From Stenogyne calaminthoides (Eukaryota; Streptophyta; Magnoliopsida; Lamiales; Lamiaceae), in contig JBBCBC010000024.1 in the NCBI GenBank assembly GCA_037126765.1, positions 20,433,554-20,497,553 of the forward strand: a DNA stretch of 64,000 bases, written 5' to 3'. Every line of letters starts with the position of its first letter. The stretch's first letter is position 1. Below, piece after piece: positions 21,134 through 31,528 of the stretch. The notes beneath the pieces are model-generated. The model saw nothing but the letters and a program-made list of their open reading frames with translations. It searched no databases and was not told the origin of the DNA. Both the position numbers and the translations under genes were made by a program.

Positions 21134-21536
21134 TTCATGAGGGCGCTGTGCTTTGGTGTTTCGCAGAGTCGATGACCGCTGTTATGAGTTGCAGAAGCGT
21201 TAGGGGTTTGGAGATTGCAAGAGACAGGGGAGCTCGTGTTGTGATGCTGGAGACTGATTCGAAGCTCCTTTATGATGCGTTGTTGAGGCCGAGTTCTGAT
21301 ATTTCCTATCTTGGCTCCATTGTTGATGATGTGTGGGACATTGCCTCAATGTTTGAGGTGTGTTCATACTCCTGGGTGAGAAGTAGTGGGAACAGGGTAG
21401 CCCACAAGTTTGCTTCTTTCAGTTTTAGTTGTTCATAGGGTTATATCTCTACTAATGTTCCTTTTGCTTTTGTTGATGACATTGCGGCTGATTTGGCCTT
21501 TTAATCTAATCTATCTTTCTGTCAAAAAAAAAAAAA
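21134..21536 (+). pseudogene. 5'-truncated LINE tail with RNase H-like domain
   Basis: The frame from 21148 reads LEIARDRGARVVMLETDSKL, ASMFEVCSYSWVRSSGNRVA, a stop at 21436-21438, then DDIAADLAF and TAA at 21502-21504. It is followed by 13 A residues (21524-21536). The RVT_3-type RNase H at the end of plant LINEs has this form; one Asp (LETDS) is kept, but the start of the domain is missing. The poly(A) tail supports target-primed insertion of a 5'-truncated copy. A stand-alone RNase H-like host gene is less likely. Confidence 0.65.
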
Positions 21537-21929
21537 GTTAATTATTATTAAATTACAACTTTAAAGGGCACAATATAAAATTGTATAATTTCAATTTAAT
21601 TTATATGGGTATTTTGGTAATTTTATTTTATTTGTTTAAAAAAATAATTATTTTTAACTCAATGCGAAGTTAGATTGCATATAATAAAAACTTAAATGGC
21701 GACGTCAATTTTTTTTCTACCTCACTTCTCGTCGGGGAAGAAGGCGAAGTTGTTCCTGACCGTAGAAAAGCCCAACTAAGTTTGATTGAGAAATATTTAC
21801 AAACTTCATCACTTCTACAATAATGTTATAATGTGAAAGAGTTCATGATTATTCAATTATGTATTGTCCTATGAATATGACATCCGAAAAGAACTCAAAT
21901 CATTGAAATATATTAAGATAGAGTGATAG
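21537..21929. other. AT-rich intergenic DNA
   Basis: No gene, repeat or transposon end recognised in this 390-base stretch. Confidence 0.5.
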
Positions 21930-22445
21930 AATTTATATAGTGGTTGTATAGTACATGCGAGTTTGCACTCATCACGACGCATGTAATTCTATTATAACAT
22001 CATACGAGTCGTTATTCCATTTTCTAGTGTTTTAATGCCTTAATTTTATGTTTTTATACGTATTTTACATCTTAATCATAATAAAGAGCATGTGACGGTG
22101 GACGAATGATGAATATATAGTCGTTAGTGCCCGTAATGACCCTTGTTCTGTTATAACGTCATACAAGTCATTATTTTGTTTTCAAGTGTTTTAATGTCTT
22201 TTTTTATATTTTATCCGTATTTTATATCTTAATCATAATAACAAGCACGTGTTGGTGAGAGAATGATGAATATATAGTCATTAGTACCGCCATAAAGACA
22301 CGTGATTCATTATAACGTCTTACGATTCGTTATTCAATTTTCTAATATTACATAGTATTTTTTTATCTTAGTCATAATAAGGAGCACATGACGATAGACG
22401 AATAATGAATATATATTTGTTAGTGCTCGTAACAACACGCGTAAA
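21930..22445. repeat. 159-bp tandem repeat, three copies
   Basis: TTATAAC starts at 21992, 22151 and 22310, a spacing of 159 bases each time. Each unit has CATACGAGTCGTTATT-like, TCTTAATCATAATAA-like and GAATGATGAATATATAGT-like words. The copies are clearly diverged, so this is an old array. Possibly a satellite remnant or the inside of a transposon. Confidence 0.8.
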
Positions 22446-23885
22446 TGAAATGGAGAATTTATTGGGTTCTTCTCACTATGCCAAACCCCTTTAAAGATAG
22501 CAATTTTTAACCGATATTAAAAAGGTTCAGAAACTGATGTTATACATGGTGATGTTAAAAGCGTAGACAACTATTTTAAACCGATATCGTAACTAGTTAT
22601 GAGAGAGGTTGTTAACTTAATGATGTTGCATAGTTAATTTAAAAGGGATTTATGATTGTTGTTGTATCTTTTTTCTTTTAACCTGTAATAATAATTTGCA
22701 CATTTCATTTTATATAATAAGTAATTTTTCAAAAATCAACCAATTATCAAGTATTTCTTAATATATTAATATTTCCTACAATTCCAACCAAACATCGTAA
22801 AGTTCAAATGCAACACATCTACATATACTAAATTACAATAAACTAAACTCTGCTGTCACTTGCATCAGTACTGTAGTCATTGCATTTTTCAGAAACCTAC
22901 AACAAAGAAAATAAGATACAAAATCAAAGATACGTAACACATATAAGGTACTAAATTATAAATAATAGTTAGCTTCAAACCAACACGAAGATGATTGTTA
23001 TGGTACTACCATTTTTTACACAATCCAACTTGCTTTTACAATTTAAAAGAATTTTTTCAACTCTAGTTCAATACAATGAGAAACACTCAAAAGATTACAT
23101 CATGTTTGAGATAAAAATTAAAATTCTAAGCAACTTTAATTAGTATATACTATCAACATTGTAGTTCTTAAAAATATAGGGTGCTAAATTTAGATGATAG
23201 TAATTATCTAGAACTAGCTATCAGGTCCCATTTATTTATGAAAGATATCAGGGATAAAAAAATATTAGATCGGAAGCAAAATTAATGTTGATGAGTTTGT
23301 CAATAACAAGGAATAAGTTGAGCTTGTCAATAACAGAAAGGATCCAAAGGAAGGCAAATGCATAAACACATATCTACCAAACAACGAATAACAACACCTT
23401 TTTTGATCTAGCTACACAAAATCATATTCACAAATTAATAGTGCTTATAAGAAATTACCAACTCTAGTAGCCTTCAACACCCCAATTTTATTAATTTTCT
23501 ACTCAAGTATGTATGGAATGCATGTAGCTCACTCTGCCACCCAATTTCAGTTTTCATGTAACTTCCTCTACGAACCAGGAAGTACAAACATACATTATAA
23601 GGTACAAAAAATCAATTGATAAATAATGTGATAGTGAAGTACAACTATTACCAATGATTGCGACGAGTATATCGCAACTTCGCCTTCAAATATAACAATT
23701 TATCTAATATAGCGAAGTAATAGAAGTCACACGGGTATGAATCGAGTTTCTTAGCAGCATATATACTTACACACAGAGACATATATATATTGAGAGAAGA
23801 GAGATACATATACACATTTCACTCTTGCCCATAATAGTAAAACTGAGTTTAAATTACAACATAATCTCACTGCCATTGAAGTTGC
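22446..23885. other. AT-rich intergenic DNA before element C
   Basis: No convincing gene. A possible minus-strand last exon (22849-22899, after an acceptor-like TTTGTTGTAG) was considered and not called. Around 22505-22600 are repeats of AACCGATAT that may be the inside of an old DNA transposon. Confidence 0.4.
23881..23885. repeat. Target site duplication of element C, left
   Basis: GTTGC, identical to 25831-25835. Confidence 0.95.
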
Positions 23886-24319
23886 TGTTGGGTTATGGAG
23901 CCTGAGTGAAACGGGATGCAGGGCGCAGGAGGCGCTCGACCAGTGCTCGAGGTCGAGCACTAGTGCTCTGTCGAGCCCCCCCTATCCAGCGCCATGAGGG
24001 CGCTCGAGCTAGATAGTTGATCGAGCAGAACCGCTCGACAAAATACCCTGGTCGAGTGGTTCCGGAGGCCGAGACGCGGATTAGGGCTTCGGCCCAGTTT
24101 CATCTTTTAGGGTTTCGGTGTTTTGTATAAATACCCCCCTGACTCCCCCATTGTATCTTGCACTACTTGCACTATCTTATACGATATAGTAGATCTCTCC
24201 TGGCTTGGTAGTGCCCCCAGACGTAGTCATTCCTGACGAACTGGATAACCAAATTGTTTGTTCCTTAATTCGTTGTTTCCATTATTTTCTCCTATAATTG
24301 CTTGCTTTAATTCCTAACA
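23886..24319 (+). repeat. 5' LTR of element C
   Basis: 434 bases, TG...CA. Contains a TATAAATA box at about 24126 and GCTCGA-rich words in its first half. Confidence 0.92.
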
Positions 24320-24321
24320 AC

Positions 24322-24333
24322 TGGTATCAGAGC
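24322..24333 (+). other. Primer binding site of element C
   Basis: TGGTATCAGAGC two bases after the LTR, complementary to the 3' end of initiator tRNA-Met. Confidence 0.9.
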
Positions 24334-24364
24334 ATCGGGTTAAAGGGATCTGTGAAGAGCAATT

Positions 24365-24457
24365 ATGATGGTTGAAGGGAAATCGCCTGTTGAGAAGTTT
24401 GATGGAACGGATTTCGAATTTGTCGTTCGGTATGCGGTCGGGCACAACCACCTTTGA
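24365..24457 (+). pseudogene. gag N-terminal remnant of element C
   Basis: A 30-codon frame, MMVEGKSPVEKFDGTDFEF..., ending at TGA 24455-24457. The start is typical of copia gag (KFDG.NF.FW motif region). The sequence then leaves gag, so the remainder was deleted. The kept piece may be retained for packaging or its leader RNA rather than its protein. Confidence 0.7.
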
Positions 24458-24585
24458 ACGTCCCGAGGGCGCACAAAGGCGCTTCGAGCAAAATTGGTTG
24501 GTCGGCGAAACCGCTCGACCAAAGCCCCCAGTCGGCGGGTTCCGTGAGCGATTCCACGGAGTATGGGGCGTTGCTTGGAGTAGGT

Positions 24586-24802
24586 GGTTGGATGCAAGAT
24601 CAAGATGGGCGTTGACACGTGGCTGAGATCGTTGTATCAGGTTGGATGCAAGATCAAGATGCGAGTTGACACGTGGCTGAGATCGTTGTATCAGGTTGGA
24701 TGCAAGATCAAAATGGGCGTTAGAAACGTGCCTGATATCGTTGTATCAGGTTCATGCAAGATCAAGATGGGCGTTTGACACGTGCCTGAGATCGTGCGGG
24801 AA
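24586..24802 (+). repeat. 54-bp tandem repeat inside element C, four copies
   Basis: Units start at 24586, 24640, 24694 and 24749 with GGTTGGATGCAAGATCAAG (last copy GGTTCATGCAAG). The first three keep a spacing of 54 bases (18 codons). Confidence 0.88.
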
Positions 24803-25046
24803 TCGGTGGCCGAATGATTCAAGGGAATGTTGTGGGGCGTTGTTTGGTTACGTGCGAATCAAAAAAAGCGTTGAGGGGCATTGCTTGGATCGAATGGACG
24901 TGAGGGTCCAGGTTGCGGTCTTGTGGGCAGCAGTGATGCAGGTTCGAGAAGGATGTTGTGGGCCGTTGCTTGGATCAAGTGTGGATTCGAAGTCGGACGT
25001 TGAGGGACATTGCTCGAAGTCGTGGTTTTATCGCCGGCGAGAGATT

Positions 25047-25448
25047 GGGAAGACGAAGTTCTGATTGGAGCCGGGCTCGGTGGGAGATTGTTGGGTGGTG
25101 GAGTCTGAGTTGTGAAATGAGTCCAGGGAGGACAAGACGTTCGATCTAGTTGAGGTCGTGCACTTCCGCTTCAGTGTCAGTCTCCAGGTGGGAGATTGTT
25201 GGGTTATGGTGCCTGAGTGAAACGGGATGCAGGGCGCAGGAGGCGCCGGGAAGACGAAGTTACGCTTGGAGTCGGGCCTCGGTGGGAGATTGTTGGGTGG
25301 TGGAGTCTCGAAGTTGCGGAATGAGTCCAGGGGAGGACAAGACGCTCGACCTAGTTGAGGTCGTGCACTTCGCTTGATGTCGATCTCGGTGGGAGATTGT
25401 TGGGTTATGGAGCCTGAGTGAAACGGGATGCGTGGCGCAGGAGGCGCC
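25047..25448 (+). repeat. 201-bp tandem duplication across internal/LTR junction
   Basis: Copy 1 at 25047-25247 and copy 2 at 25248-25448 both begin GGGAAGACGAAGTT. Each ends with polypurine tract GGTGGGAGAT plus the first 51 bases of the LTR, so a 51-base LTR stub sits at 25197-25247 ahead of the real 3' LTR. Confidence 0.88.
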
Positions 25449-25830
25449 GACCAAGAAACGAGGTCGAGCACTAGTGCTTTGCTGAGCGCCCCTATCCAAA
25501 TACCATGAGGGCACTCGAGCTAGATAGTTGATCGAGCAGAACCGCTCGACCAAATGCCTTGCTCGAGCGGTTCCGGAGGCCGAGACGCGGATTAGGGCTT
25601 CGGCCCAGTTTCATCTTTTAGGATTTCGGTGTTTTGTATAAATACCCCTCTGACTCCCCCATTGTATCTTGCGCTACTTGCACTATCTTATACGATATAG
25701 TAGATCTCTCCTGGCTTGGTAGTGCCCCCAGACGTAGTCATTCCTGACGAACTGGGTAACCAAATTGTTTGTTCCTTAATTCGTTGTTTCCATTATTTTC
25801 TCCTATAATTGCTTGCTTTAATTCCTAACA
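25398..25830 (+). repeat. 3' LTR of element C
   Basis: 433 bases, same ends as the 5' LTR, preceded by the purine stretch GGTGGGAGAT. Confidence 0.92.
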
Positions 25831-25835
25831 GTTGC
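25831..25835. repeat. Target site duplication of element C, right
   Basis: GTTGC, identical to 23881-23885. Confidence 0.95.
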
Positions 25836-26899
25836 AAGTCTAGCTTTCTTCTTAAAACTTCAAAATCTTAAAGGATAGAATTGGGAAATATACAAACCGA
25901 AACATATGTATTTATATATGTAGGAAAACTCCTTGAAATCTAGAAATTGATACAAGAAATTGAAAGCATGAATATTATTTCAGAAAGGACTACACAGAAT
26001 ATATGGTAAATCACAGGATACAAACAATTGGAATTAATTAATATGATATATGTGATAGAATCTAAAGCAATAATATTAATATGACATTTTATTTCTTCAG
26101 TCTCAGTGGGAGCATATTATTCTACTCTTATCTAAACATATTCATTTCTTCACAACATTAAGAATGGACTGAAGAGAAACTTTTTTAAAACTGTACGTAT
26201 TCTGAATTTTTAAGGTTTTTTATAATTGACCAGGAAATTTATGTACTTTATATATTTCTTTAGCTGCTTAGCAACAATCTACATAATAATAAGGTGGTCA
26301 CAACTCACTTTATGAGATAAGCCACTTCAATTACAATCCATAGTAAATTACTGAGAGTATCAGGATATAAATGAAGTGATCAATTGATAACCTATATAAA
26401 TTACATGACCAATCAATAAGTCAAAATAATAAGTCTCAAGTAAGCAATAAAAAATAATCACAATCTTTCGAGGAAAATAGTCAAAATCTATATAGAGCAT
26501 GACACGTCTTGCATAAGGAAACATGCTTTAATTTGGTCTTAATCTGTATCAAATAGATTATAATGTCATGCATTCCCCTATCCACTAGGGCAGAGTAGGA
26601 GTGAAGTACTAATGCTATATTTGCTCATATTCCATCACAGGGCATGTGCAAAAACAAATTCCCAACAATACCACTAAATTAACTGTTTAATCTATAGAAA
26701 AAAGAATACAGAGAAATTTATCAGCTCTAGGGGCAATGTAGAAGCTTAAAGATTACAATGCACTCGTATAGTAATCATAGGGGCAATATAAATACTTAAA
26801 ACTATCAAGTAAAAACTTTGGTTCCTCGTGCAATTTAAGAACATCAATAAAGAAATAGATTTCTCTTAGGCATTTTATCAAACACTTTAACAACATAAG
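25836..26899. other. AT-rich intergenic DNA
   Basis: About 1 kb without a recognisable gene or repeat boundary. Confidence 0.5.
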
Positions 26900-26907
26900 T
26901 GCACAAC

Positions 26908-27436
26908 CAGTGACGGACCCAGAAATTTTACTGAGGGGGGCCCAATTTATAACATAGTGTAGCTAAATGCACTTTAGAATTTTTATATATTTTCGAAAAT
27001 TATTTGGACTAAACATCTTTATATTAACAGAGTCGAATACATTTATATGTATATTGAAAATGTGAATTATACATATTCTTTCTCTATTTTGTTACCCATT
27101 TCTCACCTAAAAATCAATATTTTATTTATAGAGTGTTGATTTTTACAAGGATTAGTAATAGTGGTGTACAGTGAACATGATGCATATAATACTTTGTTTA
27201 AAGGAGACAGACATTCGTATGAGATAGTTTTATACATGATATAGGGTATAATCTATAACACAAATAATACTCATTCTTCCAAAATATTAGAGCGTTAATA
27301 CACAATTTATGCTTCGCCTTACTATGAGACTATCTCATACAGGTGTGTCTTAATTATAAGTATATATATATAAGAAATTCAAGTGGGGTCAGGGGGGCCC
27401 AGTGACCCCCCTGGGTTCAAGGTAGGTCCGTCACTG
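26908..27436. mobile_element. hAT-type MITE
   Basis: 529 bases with terminal inverted repeats CAGTGACGGACC / GGTCCGTCACTG, then GGGGGGCCCA-like and GGGGGGCCC-like subterminal parts. It is flanked by a perfect 8-bp duplication TGCACAAC (26900-26907 and 27437-27444), the size typical of hAT transposons. No transposase. The inside is AT-rich. Confidence 0.92.
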
Positions 27437-27444
27437 TGCACAAC

Positions 27445-28229
27445 TCATTCTATCATACCTTGCTTGCATTCACCCACAAAATAAGAGTTCTATTAGACAT
27501 TATATCAAATAACAAATCTTTTAATGTTGCTTGAATATAATTTTCAGGAGCTTTGGAAGACTGTATAGCGACGCTACTTTGTTCACAGCCTTCATCCTTT
27601 AAATGGAACAGTTAATCGAAGTGCATGAGAAATTCTTGCTTTTTCTCTGTCTACTGGTCAGGAATAGAATCCGACGCAGCCCGCCCAAAAAAACTCGTTA
27701 CCAATCGCGTGTACAATTTGAAGCTTAATTAGATATCAAATTTTGGGAATGCGATTGAAGAGGGAAAACTTGTGCCTCAGTTTATGATTCCAAGGATTTG
27801 AGGCGCAGACGAACATAAATAATGGGAAGAAAATAACGATTTGTTCAGAACTTTGACACATCGCGTTGTGTTCTTTTATGGCAGAAGATTAACGATTTGT
27901 TTAGAATTAGTGGTCCAATCTGCAAATTATGAGAAATTTTAGGTAAAAATCTAAAATTATAATATATTTTTTCTTTTTTTTAATTGAACAGAAAAATAGG
28001 TCTTTGGTCAAAGGCCATTTAGACAAAACTTTATGTCAATGAGGCTACTACAACTAATTTCCCTTCTAAGTATTTATAGATACTCAGAGGTTGCGCCGAA
28101 AGGTTGCAACTTTCATTCACCAAAAGGTGCAATTTCACCGAATGATTACGTTGAACTTAATTGTTACAATTTTCACTGAAAATGTGTTTTCCATGAAAAT
28201 CTCACTCGACTTATTGTAAATTCCTCTAT
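27445..28229. other. Intergenic DNA
   Basis: No supported gene. A short minus-strand frame from an ATG at 27595 was considered and not called. Confidence 0.4.
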
Positions 28230-29559
28230 ATTCTAATAGAGAGTTTTTTTTTATGATGTGTCATCTTGTAGTTAATTTGGATGATGTGTCATCTCGAGGT
28301 TAAGTTGGATGAGAGGTTACATATTATTGTATTAATGTGTTATTTTTTTATTGATTTGCAGTAATTGTTAGTGTTAAAGACAATCTATTATAAGGACATA
28401 ATACTCGATGATATTCATTTTGATTTAATATTATAGCTCACTTAATATTAATGTATGACAATACACTCGTTTGAATATTATGTTTGATTGTTTGCATTTA
28501 TTCATACAAGTGTTCCCATGAGTCATTGTTGTCATTGAGGTTGTGAGAACTCAGATGACTTAAGCATGATTCTCAAATAGCCCCGATCAAGGATCATCAA
28601 GAATGGGATATTGATAATGCAATGGAGATTGGTGTGCGATCTGCATCATACTCTTAGAGAATGTAGTAAGATCTCACTTACTACGAGATACAAGGTATCT
28701 CATGATGGATGCACAAATACCTTAGAGGGTATTGGTATACCCATCCGAGAAACCGTTTGATGTATTTCCACTATATGTGTCTACGGGTGTCTCGATTAGT
28801 GGGAGCGATGAGATACTCCTTTGACTTGAGGTCAATTCGCACGTCATGTGTGGAGTGATGAACTTTGACCATGACCAACGCTTGCACCCGTCTATGGGTA
28901 GATATGACTTGGATTGGATTCATCACGAAGTGCATGTGCGTGGTAGTTGAGCCAAGAATATGATTCATTCCTCAATGTGGATTTAGAGAGTACACTCATC
29001 TTCTCATCATAATTGGATCTAAGTCATCGGTCGATGCACGTCAACTTAGACTTTGTGGCTAAGTGTGACATACATGATTAATTAGTGATTAGAGATAATA
29101 TGATTAAGTTATTTGAATAGACACTTCATCATGTTCAAGACTTAATCGAGTATTCGCTAATGAAAGGAGGAAATTGTAACAGTCCATGTTTCAGTTACAG
29201 GTAGTTGCACATTTCCTCGCAACGTACCTCATATATTGAGAATGTCTGATTTACTGTCTAGGGTTCAATTAAGACCGTTAATTTGACTAATCGCTCGATA
29301 TATGAGGGCCTATAGGTCACACAACAAGTAATGATTGTTTACTAATTATAGTTGGTTGATTAAATATTATATTAGATATTAATATTTAATTTATGGAGAA
29401 TATAATAATAATTATATTTATAATTAATTATTATTACTATTTAATTAAATTAGATTTAGATTTAATTAAATAGAATTCCCAATAATAATATATGGAATTT
29501 TATTATTATAGGATTTAATATATATGGAATCAAATCCGTAGAGATTTGATATATGTGGA
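28230..29559. repeat. LTR-like or leader-like segment of unknown family
   Basis: 1.3 kb with no coding frame. A direct repeat of GATGTGTCATCT occurs at 28255 and 28284, and 29340-29560 is AT-rich. It adjoins the leader of element D but does not match D's 3' LTR at 34379. Likely part of another retroelement's LTR, or a replaced D 5' end. I cannot define its ends. Confidence 0.35.
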
Positions 29560-30419
29560 ATCAAATCCGAGTCGTGCCGAGGCTGAACTTGGCCAAGTGG
29601 CCGGCCGGATGCGGGCGTGCATCCCGGCTGCGAGCTACTTGGCGTGGCGTTTCGAGACAGAGTATTTTTCGAGACGATCGAGTGGGAGAAATTCAAGACG
29701 GTGTTTCTTCAAGATCAAGCCAAGAAAAATCAAACCATGACAATTGAATAATTTGTGCCCAATATGTTTATTTTTCTGCTTTGCTTGATTTATTATTGTG
29801 CTATCTTATGCTTTATTTAATTTGTTTAAATGTGTTTGCATGAGAGTTGCCCAATAAAAAATCTCACCTTCAAAAATTACTAAGTATGTTTAAATAATTA
29901 ATTGACAATTTTATTCCGGATAATAAAATTGAATTAATTTTGACCTCCATGATTTATTTATTTGTGAATTCTTTTGGAGAAATTCCCCCCACGGGACGAT
30001 CAAAAGATAACTTTCACATGAATAAATTCCAAATGGATGATTGTGGGTTATTATTAGTGGCGACGATGACCCTCCCCACGAGGCTCGTTCAATACGAAAT
30101 AATAATCCTGTATTTAATCATGGTTATTACTTAGGTATAAAATTGATATGCATATACTTCCCCGAAGTCCCTGTCAATTTTATATTGGTCAAGTGGGAGT
30201 CAACTATTAATCTGGATATTAAAGGTTTGTAACTGTTCTTGTTTGTAACCTGCTTGAATGTGTTTAAATAATGACCCACCCCACGTGGCTTATTTAAACT
30301 GTTTTGAGATGTTGGCTGATGCATGTTCATATTTTTTTTTGAGATTTTAATATGATGCATGTGATCGAACCTTGTGATATACTTGTGCTTATGCATATAG
30401 TTGTTTATTTTAGTTCATC
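29560..30419 (+). other. Leader of element D
   Basis: Noncoding leader, homologous to the minus strand of about 48560-49450. The stretch 29570-29650 is GC-rich (CCAAGTGGCCGGCCGGATGC), the rest AT-rich. Confidence 0.6.
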
Positions 30420-31230
30420 ATGTCGCAACCTTTTAATCCACTATTCAATATACTTAAAGTCAATACAATATGTATGGAAACTATATTGATTGGAAACATA
30501 AAAAATTATGATTGTCCTAACTGCACAAAAGCACAAGTGGATTCTTGACACACCAAAATCAGATGAGCCAACTGACGAGTCAAAAATGCGGGACTCGTCA
30601 GATCACCTTGCGAGAGATGTCGTCGCTGAAAATGGTGGAGGGCAAACCCGTAAGGGATTTCGTCCTCAAAATAGATGGCCCATCTGAACAAACTTGAGAT
30701 TCTGAGTGCAAATTATAATCTGGACACTCAGATGAATTTGGTATTTCACTCTTTGCCCAAAAGTTTCTGAGCATTTTGGCCTCGCTAGCTGATTTGCTGC
30801 AAGCTTTGGTCTCGGCAGAGATATTGATGGGGCACCAAACTCAAGCTTTAATGGCAAGTGGTAAGTCTTGATTTCCTAGGCCAAGGGAAGGCAAGGAAAA
30901 GAAGAGGACCAAAAGCCATAAGCAATAAAACTCAACTGTTGCCAAGGGCAATGGTAAGATGAGGAATGCTTGTGGTGTCAAGGAAAAATCCAAAGAGGAA
31001 TTGCTTAAACTGCGGTAAAAGAGAACAATGGAGGTTTACCTGTTCCAACCCCAAAAGGGACGGAAAGAAAGGTAATTCTCACGCACTAGTTGTTGAAACT
31101 TGTTTAGCGGCGTATACTTCTCATTCGTGGGTGGTTGATACGAGATCCACTAATCATGTTTGCTTCACGGGTTCAAACTGATCTGGCAACTTAGTGGGAG
31201 TGAGATCCTCATCACACTGGGCGATGTTAC
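30420..31230 (+). pseudogene. gag and protease of element D
   Basis: Starts MSQPFNPLFNILKVNT at 30420 and soon meets a stop. Later pieces contain MVEGKPVRDFVLK-like and QMNLVFHSLPK-like wording in other frames, then a zinc knuckle CLNCGKREQWRFTC (Gln at the usual His place; element F also has Gln). The protease site reads VVDTRSTNHVC, so the Gly of the D-T/S-G triad is Arg. Inactive as written. Confidence 0.7.
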
Positions 31231-31342
31231 GAAAGTAGCAATTATTGCAATGCTACGTAAGTGGCAGATATTGCAATGCTACGAAAGTAACGGTTATTGC
31301 AATACTACACAAGTAGCAGATATTGCAATGCTACATGAGTAG
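31231..31342 (+). repeat. 26-bp tandem repeat inside D pol
   Basis: Units start at 31231, 31257, 31283, 31309 and 31335 (partial), each like GTAAGTGGCAGATATTGCAA plus TGCTAC. The period of 26 is not a multiple of three. The same array is in the related minus-strand element at about 47658-47773. Confidence 0.88.
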
Positions 31343-31528
31343 TGTTTAAAGTAGTGGGAGAAGTGCACCTATCTTTTAAAAATGAATTTTTTTTTGAGAT
31401 TATCTTTATGTTCCCAGTTTTGGAAAGAATTCACTTTCAGTTTCTAAAATTTGATTAAAGGACACTAAGTTTCTTCTAATAAGAATGGCATCATTTCTTA
31501 AAATGATGAGTGTATCTGTTACGGGACA

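Larger units (their letters stand above)
23886..25830 (+). mobile_element. Non-autonomous LTR retrotransposon C
   Basis: A 1945-bp element: 434-bp and 433-bp LTRs (TGTTGGG...CTAACA), GTTGC target duplication, initiator tRNA-Met primer site, polypurine tract, and no pol. The inside keeps only the first 30 codons of a copia-like gag, then a 54-bp tandem repeat and a 201-bp duplication across the internal/LTR junction. It must depend on a relative for its enzymes. The whole element is GC-richer than its surroundings. The LTRs look very similar, so the insertion is fairly recent. Confidence 0.92.

Noticed and set aside
21930..22445. CRISPR-like array
   Set aside because: Only three diverged copies with a 159-base period and no constant short repeat; the DNA is plant nuclear.
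22849..22899. Possible last exon of a minus-strand gene ending in ...STDASDSRV
   Set aside because: There is an acceptor-like TTTGTTGTAG, but no upstream exon or known protein supports it.
24322..24333. tRNA gene suggested by the TGGTATCAGAGC match
   Set aside because: It is a 12-base primer site beside an LTR; there is no cloverleaf. The same holds at 49978-49989.
24340..24618. Minus-strand frame of 92 codons
   Set aside because: Lies over the gag remnant and internal region of element C with no family resemblance.
25028..25471. 147-codon minus-strand frame with repeated SFHNS-like units
   Set aside because: Antisense of the 201-bp duplication in element C; it crosses the LTR boundary and repeats only because the DNA is duplicated.
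27520..27600. Short minus-strand frame MKAVNKVASLYSLPKLL from ATG at 27595
   Set aside because: Only about 24 codons, no similarity recognised and no downstream exon found.
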